This document shows positions 56,200 through 64,000 of a stretch of 64,000 nucleotides of DNA, one piece after another. Origin of the DNA: Mauremys mutica. Taxonomy: Eukaryota; Chordata; Testudines; Geoemydidae. The stretch spans positions 71,158,618 through 71,222,617 of the forward strand of contig NC_059080.1 in NCBI RefSeq assembly GCF_020497125.1. The letters run 5' to 3'. Below the pieces are notes generated by a model, which saw only the letters and a program-made list of their open reading frames with translations, ran no database searches and had not been told where the DNA came from. Each line of letters opens with the position of its first letter. Positions within the stretch are counted from its first letter, which is position 1. The translations under genes were made by a program, and so were the position numbers.

Positions 56200-57027
56200 C
56201 AAGTTCAGAGCATGCATCAAAATATGTCAATTTGTGAACATTGACTGAGTTGAACAACTACCCAGCCCTCCTCATTTCTAGAACTAAGTAGAACAAAGAG
56301 AAGAGAAGGAGGAGGGAAATAAGTAGATGAGGAAATGTAGGAACAGTGGCTATTTGAAGCGCAGAGAGGAGAGTCCAATTTGGACCATTTCTTTGCAGTC
56401 CTAAAAAGGTATTCTGTGCCGCCTTAAGATGGTGATTGAGGCATTTATAAATACCTAGATAGACAGAACATATTAAAGTTGAATGGAAATTGCTTTAATT
56501 TTTTATAGTATTACAAGCCCATATTTAATGTTATGTGTTTATTTTCCAGGTACATTATGTGTTCATGAGTTGAGATGACTAAGGGGTTGCTAATGAAATC
56601 TGTTTGTATAATAGAATATACTGAAAGTCAACTCTTGATGTGTGAAAAGATCAGGGGCAGGAGTAACTCACATTTTTAATTCATTTTTAATTTTTAATTC
56701 TTTTCTTGAGTGTACAATGCCTTTCAATGGAAACTACATTCTCTTTGATCTAATTTTGGACTTATCTTGCTAAACTCTCAAGGAAACAATGAAAAGCCAG
56801 CAACATGTATGAAAGTCAAAGGGGTTTAATTGCATGTGGAAACAATTACCTTTCTTGTTCTGAGTTCGTCAACTCAGTAGCCGTAGGAAGGTCTTCACAA
56901 ACTGGCACGTTTTGATACATGCTTTTGGTGCTTTCTGCAGGTAAATTACAAATGGAAACCTGTGGAAATGGGGGCACAGCTGTGTGTGTGTGTGTGTGTG
57001 TGTGTAAAAGAGGTCGATGGATGATGG
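56200..57027. other. Unique DNA with a (GT)n tract
   Basis: There is a (TG)n run of about 12 units at 56981-57005, beside the left target site of the hAT element. No gene is seen. Confidence 0.5.
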
Positions 57028-57243
57028 TATATACACAGGACCGGTGCAAGGAAGTTTCGCGCCCTAGGCAAAACTTCCACCTTGCACCCTCCCCCAGCCC
57101 TGCAGTAGCTCCCCGCCCCCCCTCCGCCCTGAGGTGCCTCCCACCCCCACGGCAGCCCCCCACCCTGGGGAGCTGTGCAGCACCTCCCCACCCCAGCTCA
57201 CCTCTGCTCCGCGTCCTCCCCGAGCACGCCGCCCTCACTCTAA

Positions 57244-57450
57244 GGCCTGGTCTACACTAGGACTTTAAATCGAATTTAGCAGCGTTAATTCGAACTAACC
57301 GCTCAACCGTCCACACCAGGAAGCCTTTTAATTCGAACTAGAGGGCTCTTTAGTTCGAATTCGGTACTCCACCCCGACAGGTGGAGTAACGCTAAATTCG
57401 ACATGGCTAGCTCGAATTAGGCTGGTGTGGATGCAAATCGAACTTAGTAG
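57244..57450. promoter_or_regulatory. Subterminal TTCGAA motif array of Harbinger copy 2
   Basis: Within about 200 bp of the left end, TTCGAA or close variants occur near 57289, 57332, 57352 and 57356, with TTCGAC, CTCGAATT and ATCGAAC forms following. The right end (61950-62045) has the same motif in both orientations (ATTCGAATTAG, ATTCGACTT, GATTCGAAATAG). Repeated palindromic subterminal motifs are typical binding sites for the transposition proteins. Which protein binds here is inference. Confidence 0.5.
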
Positions 57451-57632
57451 CTCCGGGAGCTATCCCACAGTGCACCACTCTGTTGACGCTCTGGACAGCA
57501 GTCGGAGCTTGGATTCTCTGACCAGCCACACAGGAAATGCCCCGGGAAAATTTGAATTCCTTTTCCTGTCTGGGCACTTTGAATCTGACGTCCTGGCTGG
57601 ACATCGGGGCGAGCTCCGCAACACCTGCAACG

Positions 57633-58206
57633 ATGCAGAGCTCTCCAGCAGAGGAGTCCGGCCAATCCAAGAATAGAAAGAGGTCCCCAGCATGGACAGA
57701 CCGGGAAGTCCTGGATCTGATCGGTGTGTGGGGCGAGGAGTCTGTGCTGTCGGAGCTGCGCTCCAACAAGCGGAATGAGACCTTCGAGAAGGTCTCCAAA
57801 GCAATGATAGAGAAAGGATACAGCCGGGATGCAATGCAGTGCCGCGTGAAAATCAAGGACCTGAGACAAGGTTACCAAAAAGTCAGAGCGGCAAACGGAC
57901 GCTCCGGAGCCCAGCCCCAGACATGCCGCTTCTACGAGGCACTGCATGCCATTCTAGGTGGGTCTGCCACCACTGCCCCACCAGTGACCGTGGACTCAGT
58001 GAATGGCATAGTGAACCTGGACAGTTCCTCCTCGATGTTCGCCGATGTGGAAGATGAGGAAGGGTCTGTGGAGGACGGCGCAGGCGACAGCCAACACAAT
58101 ACCGCTTTCCCTGACAGCCAGGATCTCTTCATCACCCTCACAGAGATCCCCTACCAACCCTCCCCGGCCGTTAACCCGGACTCTGAATCAGGGGAAGGAT
58201 CAGGCG
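57633..58206 (+). CDS. Myb/SANT-like DNA-binding Harbinger protein, exon 1
   Basis: This is the accessory DNA-binding protein of Harbinger. In characterised elements it binds the terminal regions and helps bring the transposase to the nucleus. I chose the ATG at 57633 (MQSSPAEESG), which is the start kept in copy 1. An in-frame ATG exists upstream at 57537. Residues of about 15-105 form the Myb/SANT-like domain, with three helices carrying Trp/aromatic positions (SPAWTDREVLDLIGVWGEES, then SKAMIEKGYSRDAMQCRVKI and LRQGYQKVRA). An acidic linker follows (ADVEDEEGSVEDGAG), then PDSQDLFITLTEIPYQPSPA. The donor GTAAGT at 58207-58212 ends the exon after one base of a codon. Joined to 59062-59492 it gives 334 residues. 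Confidence 0.85.
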
Positions 58207-58294
58207 GTAAGTGCTATAAACATGTAAACATTTATTTTTTATAAAACAGGTATAAAAAAATAGAAATACTATATATAAAATTTTCAATGAAAAA

Positions 58295-58597
58295 CTATAT
58301 GAAAAGTAGGTCCACACATATAGGGATTGAACAATAATCCTCCAGGGACAATTCAAGAAAGGTCTCATTTAGGTCCTCGAAAAGCCTCCGCAGGAGGTTC
58401 CTGGGGAGAGGTGCCTTGTTGGGTGCTCCGTGGAAGCACACTCTTCCGCGCCAGGACATCCTTATGTAGATGGGAATCATCGCCTCCACAAGCATGGCCG
58501 CATATGGTCCTGGTCTCTGCAGGGCTTCCCTTAGCATCCGCTCTTTGTGACTCCGAGGGACCCGCCTCAGGGTGATCTCGTTCATGAAATGCTGCAT
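58295..58597 (-). CDS. Harbinger ORF3, conserved unknown protein (100 residues)
   Basis: This open frame lies on the minus strand inside the intron of the Myb-like gene, parallel to the transposase. Landmarks are FMNEITLRRV, KERMLREALQRPGPYAA, EAMIPIYIRMSWRGRV, FHGAPNKAPLPRNLLRRLFE and LNETFLELSLEDYCSIP. Corresponding frames in copies 1 and 3 keep length, order and chemistry of residues: I/L/V, D/E and K/R exchanges dominate. Nothing in it resembles a known domain to me. The sequence ahead of the ATG (CCCTAATTAG) and in copy 3 (TATTTCAG) could be splice acceptors, so it may be the last exon of a transposase-strand transcript rather than a separate gene. A second short frame, 58622-58804, lies just upstream. 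Confidence 0.55.
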   Translation of the reverse strand: MQHFMNEITLRRVPRSHKERMLREALQRPGPYAAMLVEAMIPIYIRMSWRGRVCFHGAPNKAPLPRNLLRRLFEDLNETFLELSLEDYCSIPICVDLLFI

Positions 58598-59061
58598 CTA
58601 ATTAGGGCAATTAGTGTATTGTTACTGTTGTGAATGGTTGACTTTTACTTTGCATAACAATGACCCTCGCTTAACAGCCACGTGTTGTAGGCCACATAGG
58701 AAAAGCATACATTGATCTTTCCCGTGCACTGGCGGGAGTGGCTGGAAAAGGGTCAGAGTATATGATTTCCAGATTGCCTTTAGTGGGAGGGCACAGCTAT
58801 CCATTAACTGATAAGCAGAATGTACTGTAAGGCTTACCAGGACTGTCTGCTAGACGGATTCAGCTGTCTCTCCCCACTTGTCCGCTCTCCTGTGCAATGC
58901 CGCAGCCAATGAGAGCGTATTCCGAAATCTCGAACTTGTCCCGAGATCTCGTGAGACTTGTTGCCCTGTATGGTCTTGTTCAGAGAAACTGACTAGACTG
59001 TGTTCACTGTTCGCAAACGTGTATCTGTTCAAGGAAATCAGTTACTTTTCCCATCACACAG

Positions 59062-59492
59062 CTTCGGGTCTTTCCCGGACTGCCCCGGCATCCCCCTCGC
59101 AGAGGCTGGCGCAGATTAGGCGGCGAAAGAAAAAGACTAGGGACGAGATGTTCGCGGAACTGATGGCCTGCTCCAGAGCCGAGGCGGCAGAGCAGAGACA
59201 GTGGAGGGAGACCCTATGTCAACAGCATCACACACACATCGAACGGGAGGATAGGTGGCGGCAGGAAGACCATCAGGCGACTCAAATGCTGCTTGGGCTA
59301 ATGAGGGAGCAAACGGACACGCTCCGGCGCCTTGTTGATGTTCTGCAGGACCGCAGGCAGGAGGACAGAGCCCCCCTGCAGTGTATCTGCAACCGCCCTC
59401 CCCCGCCAAGAAGTCCTGCCCCCCCCTCACCCAAAAGTACAAGACGGAGGGGCGGTAGGGGCCGTGAGAACTGTCACTGCACCACTGCATAG
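59062..59492 (+). CDS. Myb/SANT-like Harbinger protein, exon 2
   Basis: The acceptor CCCATCACACAG ends at 59061 and the exon begins CTTCGGGTC. With the G left by exon 1 this completes an Ala codon and keeps the frame open. It encodes SPSQRLAQIRRRKKKTRDEM (basic, possible nuclear signal), then WRQEDHQATQMLLGLMREQ and TLRRLVDVLQDRR (coiled coil, probably for self-association or contact with the transposase). A proline-rich, basic end follows (SPKSTRRRGGRGRENCHCTT) and the stop is at 59490-59492. An ATTAAA polyadenylation signal lies near 59599-59604. Splicing is inferred from the conserved sites in three copies, not from transcript data. Confidence 0.8.
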
Positions 59493-60404
59493 CGCTAATG
59501 TACCACACACCTCTCACGCTATAAATTTGTAGAAGTGCTTCCCTTACAGGCTCACCCAGTCCCAAATCCAAGTTTCATCCCCCCACTGTGTATTAGATTA
59601 TTAAAAGCTGTTTGCTGTTATTCACTGTTTCGGTCACGTCTTTCGTGTCAGAGGATTTTTTTGTGTATGGGGGGGGGGGATTTATAATTGCACGGTATAG
59701 CCTACATTACCAGGGTACAGACTTGGGGGCATGATCAACTGCAGGGCACACACACACTGCAGTCAGTAGGCACCAGGGTCACTCTGTGTGGTGTATGCTG
59801 CCCCGGGTCATTCTGTGATGTGTATGCTTGTCCAGGGTCCTAGCGCCTGCCACCCCCTTAATGTTAAGGCACGCTGCCCTTACCATGCACTTCCACCGTA
59901 GCAACGAGCCTCTCCGCTGCCCTGAGCCCCAACAAGAGCCCTCATCCACGGACAGATACTCACCCTTCCCCCACACCCCTCACCCCTTCCTACGCCCAAA
60001 CCCGCAGCCCACTGCTGTCATCCAAACCCCTATCCAAAGAAGGCACCACTCGCCCCTTCCTGCAAACCCACCCCTTCCTGCAATCCCTCCCCTTCATGCA
60101 CAACCACTTGCAACCGTCCCCGACCCCAGAGACCTATGTAGGAGCAGGAGGATGTCATTCCTCTATGGAACAAGCGGTCTGTACATCAGTGCACACCGTG
60201 CCCAGCACAGTATGCGTCCATGTTTCAACACCTGAACAGAAATGCAAAGTAAAACAAAGATTTATTAATAATGAGCGTAACAATTAATTTGCTTTAAAAC
60301 GTGCTTTGGAAGTGGGGGAAACTTGGAGAACGGGGTATGTAACTGCAGATCGAAATCGACACATACAGACACAGGGTCAGTTTCTCTTGAAAGCAAGTGG
60401 AGAG

Positions 60405-61688
60405 TCATAGGTTACCCTGCTCTCCGAGGAAACTTGCTTTCAAAGCCTCCCGGATACACAGCGCTTCCCGCTGGGATATTCTCTCGTCACGGGTGTCTGG
60501 CTGAGCGTAAACTGCAGCCAGGCGATTTGCCTCAACCTCCCATCCGGACAAAAAGGTCTCGCCCTTGCGCTCACAGAGATTGTGTAGCACACAGCAAGCA
60601 GCAATAACTACGGGGATATTCTTTTCGCTGATGTCCGAGCGAGTCAGTAAGCTCCGCCATCTCCCCTTGAGACGTCCGAAAGCACACTCCACCACCATTC
60701 TGCACTTGCTCAGCCGGTAGTTGAAGAGTTCCTTCTCTCTGTCCAAGGCGCCTGTATAGGGCTTCATGAGCCAGGGCATTAGCGGGTAGGCTGGGTCCCC
60801 GAGGATCACTGTAGGCATCTGCACATCCCCAACCGTTATTTTGTGGTCTGGGAAGAAAGTACCTGCCTGGAGGCGTTTAAACAGACCAGAGTTCCTGAAC
60901 ACATGCGCGTCATGAACCTTGCCCGCCCACCCAACGAAGATGTTGGTAAAACGTCCCCTATGGTCTACCAGTGCTTGCAGCACCATTGAAAAGTAGCCCT
61001 TTCGGTTAATGTACTCGCTGGCCTGGTGGGCTGGTGCCAGGATAGGGATGTGAGTCCCATCTATAGCCCCACCGCAGTTTGGGAATCCCATCGCGGCGAA
61101 GCCATCTATGATGTCCTGGACGTTTCCGAGAGTCACTACCTTTAAGAGAAGTTGCTCAACGATTGCATGGGCTACTTCAATCACAGCAACCCCAACGGTA
61201 GATTTGCCCACGCCAAAGTGGTTCGCTACTGACCGGTAGCTGTCTGGCGTTGCAAGTTTCCAGAGGGCTATGGCCACTCGCTTCTGCACACTCAGGGCTG
61301 CTCGCATCCGGGTGTCCTGGCGCTTCAGGGCAGGGGCCAGCAAGTCACAGAGTTCAAGGAAAGTGCCCTTACGCATCCTGAAGTTTCGCAGCCACTGTGA
61401 TTCATCCCAGACCTGCAGCACTATGCGGTCCCACCAGTCCGTGCTTGTTTCCCGGGCCCAGAATCGCCGTTCCACACCATGAACTTGACCCATTGCCACC
61501 ATGATCTCCACGGCGCGGCGTACCCTGCTTTGTGAGAGGTCTGCGCCACTCTGTGAATTCCTGTCCTCACCGCGCTGCCGGAGCCTCCTCGCCCGATTTC
61601 TCAGCAGCTGACTGTGGAAGAGGTGGACGATAAGGTGCAAGGAGTTGACAACGGCCATAAGTGCAGCGATGATCGCAGCGGCCTCCAT
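60405..61688 (-). CDS. PIF/Harbinger DDE transposase (HARBI1-like), intact
   Basis: The enzyme cuts and joins Harbinger termini at TWA targets. The frame is open to 61796, giving 463 residues. I prefer the inner ATG at 61688 (MEAAAIIAAL, 427 residues) because the same start is kept in copy 1. A helix-turn-helix-like stretch, SYRSVANHFGVGKSTVG, precedes the DDE_Tnp_4-type catalytic fold. Acidic candidates are D210 (GAIDGTHIPI), D260 (GKVHDAHVF), D298 (LGDPAYPL) and E334 (MVVECAFGRLKGRW). A C-terminal VIAACCVLHNLCE block follows. A polyadenylation signal AATAAA lies downstream on the minus strand (complement of 60261-60266). TIRs and target duplication show it is a transposon gene, not the domesticated HARBI1. 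Confidence 0.92.
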   Translation of the reverse strand: MEAAAIIAALMAVVNSLHLIVHLFHSQLLRNRARRLRQRGEDRNSQSGADLSQSRVRRAVEIMVAMGQVHGVERRFWARETSTDWWDRIVLQVWDESQWLRNFRMRKGTFLELCDLLAPALKRQDTRMRAALSVQKRVAIALWKLATPDSYRSVANHFGVGKSTVGVAVIEVAHAIVEQLLLKVVTLGNVQDIIDGFAAMGFPNCGGAIDGTHIPILAPAHQASEYINRKGYFSMVLQALVDHRGRFTNIFVGWAGKVHDAHVFRNSGLFKRLQAGTFFPDHKITVGDVQMPTVILGDPAYPLMPWLMKPYTGALDREKELFNYRLSKCRMVVECAFGRLKGRWRSLLTRSDISEKNIPVVIAACCVLHNLCERKGETFLSGWEVEANRLAAVYAQPDTRDERISQREALCIREALKASFLGEQGNL

Positions 61689-62644
61689 GCTCGCAGTGCT
61701 GTGGCGTACGCGCTGTAACTGACAAGAGAAGGGCGCAAACAGATTTCCCGCCGGAGCTTTCAGGGAGGGAGGGCGTGATTGACGGTTCAATGACAACAGT
61801 TACCCAAAAGCACCCTCGACACATTTTTCCCCCAGGAGGCATTGGGGGCTCTACCCAGCATTCCAATGGGCAGCGGGGAGTGCGGGAACTGTGGGATAGC
61901 TTCCCACAGTGCACCGCTTCCAAAGTCGACGCCAGCCCCGTTACTGTGGACTCAGAAATTCGAATTAGTGTATTTACTGTGGATACACAAATTCGACTTC
62001 ATAAGGTCGAATCCACAAATTCGACTTAAGTAGATTCGAAATAGTCTTGTAGTGTAGACAAGGCCTAATTCTCCTCCCAGGCTAGCGGTGCCAAATAGCT
62101 GATTGGCACCGCAAGCCTGGGAGGTAGAAGAATTAGAGCAGGGATAGCGTGCTCGGGGAGGATGCAGAGCAGAGGTGAGGAGCCCTGTGGCAGCTCCCCT
62201 CCCGTGCCCTGAGGCACCCCCGCGGCAGCTCCCCGGCCCGGGGAGCCGTGCGGTACCTCCCCACCCCAGCTCACCTCTGCTCTGCGTCCTCCCCGAGCAT
62301 GCTGTCCCTGCTCTAATTCTCCTCCCAGGCTTGCGGCGCCAAACAGCTGATTGGCGCCGCAAGCCTGGGAGGCGGGAGAAGCGAAGCAGCGACTGCGCGG
62401 TGGAACCCCGGGGCTGCCGGCGGCGTGCTGACCCAGGGGAACACCGGGGCTGCCGGCGGCGTGCTGACCCAGGGGAACCCCTGGGCTGCCGGCGGCAGCT
62501 CAGACTCCCTCTCCCTCTCAGTGCAGCGGCCGCTGAAATGCTTTAAAAAAAATTTGGGGGCACCGCTTTTTGGCGCCCCCAAATCTTGGTGCCATAGGCA
62601 ACTGCCTAGTTGGCCTAAATGGTAGCACCGGCCCTGTATATACA

Positions 62645-64000
62645 AAAACCTATGGAGTTAGAGAGTTTTTTCAAAATGGCTATGAAATCAGTGTCTAACA
62701 CCATAGTATTTAATGGAATTGTCCTGAAATAATAAAAGCCAGTTTTTAATTGAAATATGTTTCCACCTAACAGGTAGAGCCCAGCCAGCAGCCATGCAAT
62801 CTTCTCTACACTGCTACCTTAATGTAGCTGAACTCTGTATCTTTTTATTGAACTTTATATCTGCTCAGGATGCCAGTAACTTTGTCAGTTGTGAAAATTC
62901 CTTTTTTTGATGTCCATTGGAGATGGACTGAGTCCAGCAGGGAAGAAACTGAGGACAATTCATTTAATAAATCACCCAGTAGTCATCAGTCAGTAAGCAC
63001 TTGTGGTGCCTACCAACCCAGGCTTGGATTCAACCTACCGTCCCCTCTTGCAATTGTTTCATATGTGGAAGTCCCAATGATTTCAATGGGATTCCACAGC
63101 ATGGAGCTCTTACAAGACTGGGCTCTAAAGATGGAAGACCATGAGACAATATCACAGTGCAAAAGTTCAGATAAAGGTTTCCTAAAACTAAACTGAGCAA
63201 GGAGTTGGAAATATATTCTCCTCTCACACTTGAAGAGGGTCTTCCTTGTACATATTTCACTTGGAAAAATTCTGGGCCTGATAGACTTACTCCATGGTAG
63301 GCTCTGGCCCATAGGCCTTCTCAACAAAACAAGATGCTTTGCTTTTGAGCAACTCCATTTGGTAAAAGCCACAATGAGCTGAATTCAGTGCTTGCTTACA
63401 CTCTGTTCTACTCCATTAGTTTCGGAGGAACTCACTGGGATTTTGGTTCTGGAATTGGCCAAATGCTTTTCTTTTTAATACATTTTAAAGTGTTATTGTT
63501 AGATATTATGATTATTTATTTAAGCAAGGCTCCAATCCTGTAAACCCTTATTCCTGTAAGAAATCCTTAGCTCACAGGACTACTCATGCATGTAAGAGTT
63601 TTAAGGATTAAGGCCATTGATATTAATATTATTACTAATTTTTCACCACCTGTCTTTCTGTTGCATAATAATTGAATATACTGAAACATTCCAGTGAACA
63701 ATGTGGCTACATTTATCACTAGAGAAAATCATTTTCAAAATCCAGTTTGCCATTTTTAGAACCATGCCACTCAGAACTACATACCGCATGGAGTCTAGAA
63801 AGGTGATTGTTGTTATTGACCAAGTGCCTGATATGCTGCTATCATTGTGAGGAAGCCCTGTGAAGTGAGTTTTCACTTACACTAGTGTGAGAGGAGAATC
63901 AGTTCAAAAAATGCTCATAATGGGCTTCAGTGGATCTAGTAACCAATAGTGCTGTTATTCTATTGTAAGACTGTAATAACATCCACAATCTTAAATCAGC
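62645..64000. other. Unique AT-rich DNA to the window edge
   Basis: A weak palindromic repeat at about 63527-63606 (CCAATCCTGTAAACCC... GGATTAAGGCC) is the only structure seen. The open frames at 62870-63196 and 63010-63372 overlap on opposite strands and have no family resemblance. Confidence 0.5.

Larger units (their letters stand above)
57244..62065 (-). mobile_element. PIF/Harbinger element, copy 2 (apparently intact), 4.82 kb
   Basis: Termini GGCCTGGTCTACACTA (57244-57259) and TAGTGTAGACAAGGCC (62050-62065) are inverted complements with one mismatch. The TAA target duplication at 57241-57243 and 62066-62068 is exact. The unfilled target CTCTAATTCTCCTCCCAGGC occurs again at about 62310-62329 inside the same hAT, showing what the site looked like before insertion. 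It carries an intact two-exon Myb-like gene (plus), an intact transposase (minus) and ORF3 (minus). Strand is given by the transposase. It is the inverted counterpart of copy 1. Confidence 0.92.
57036..62636. mobile_element. hAT element hosting Harbinger copy 2
   Basis: Outer termini CAGGACCGGTGC (57036-57047) and GCACCGGCCCTG (62625-62636) are inverted complements with one mismatch. A perfect 8-bp target duplication TATATACA flanks them (57028-57035 and 62637-62644). Without the Harbinger insertion the element is about 0.78 kb, GC-rich and non-coding. Its right part has long inverted segments, with CCTCCCAGGC...GGCACCGCAAGCCTGGGAGG and a second such unit at about 62320-62380. Confidence 0.9.

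Noticed and set aside
57444..57947. Minus-strand frames of 124-167 codons opposite the Myb-like exon 1
   Set aside because: They are shadows of a well-supported exon. They have no conserved motif and are not kept open in copies 1 and 3.
60405..61796. Domesticated host gene HARBI1
   Set aside because: The frame sits between Harbinger terminal repeats with an exact TAA duplication and next to its own Myb-like partner gene, so it is a transposon gene.

Overview
The window looks like intergenic or intronic DNA of a turtle (Testudines, probably a cryptodire), built largely from transposable elements. The diagnostic clues are a tRNA-derived SINE whose 3' end looks like a CR1 tail, several CR1 LINEs including one near-complete copy, three PIF/Harbinger elements, and many non-autonomous hAT elements that keep terminal inverted repeats (TIRs) and 8-bp target duplications. 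The species is inferred from repeat content only. A crocodilian is less likely but not excluded. I found no host protein-coding gene I can name.

Layout. 1-1.4 kb: a broken ZMYM1-like hAT transposase gene. 2-9 kb: unique AT-rich DNA with one SINE, small palindromic repeats and an LTR-like patch. 9.1-9.85 kb: a non-autonomous hAT. 13-17.1 kb: two CR1 3' portions, one interrupted by a Penelope-type fragment and an unclassified insertion. 21 kb: a GC-rich hAT-like repeat. 22.7-27.6 kb: Harbinger copy 1, decayed and mosaic. 27.6-30.8 kb: small hAT, Harbinger-like and mariner-like elements. 32.2-38.4 kb: an old plus-strand CR1 split by a younger, almost full-length minus-strand CR1. 39.9-42.1 kb: a CpG island bracketed by a 197-bp inverted duplication. 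42.3-43.8 kb: another CR1 relic. 45.4-50.0 kb: Harbinger copy 3, from a divergent subfamily. 52.3-56.2 kb: further non-autonomous hATs. 57.0-62.6 kb: a hAT element with perfect 8-bp target duplications that contains Harbinger copy 2, which itself has a TAA target duplication.

Harbinger copy 2 is the best-preserved coding unit. It has a two-exon Myb/SANT-like DNA-binding protein gene on the plus strand, with conserved, phase-compatible splice sites, and an uninterrupted DDE transposase gene on the minus strand. These are the two proteins known to cooperate in Harbinger transposition. All three copies also carry a third reading frame of about 100 codons inside the Myb-gene intron, on the opposite strand and in the same direction as the transposase. 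Its protein-level similarity across the copies suggests a real third Harbinger gene or exon that I do not recognise.

The other notable structures are hammerhead-ribozyme-like cores in three Penelope-type fragments and a replication-error-like rearrangement around the CpG island. The rearrangement combines an inverted duplication, a 42-bp tandem duplication and an inverted CR1 snippet.
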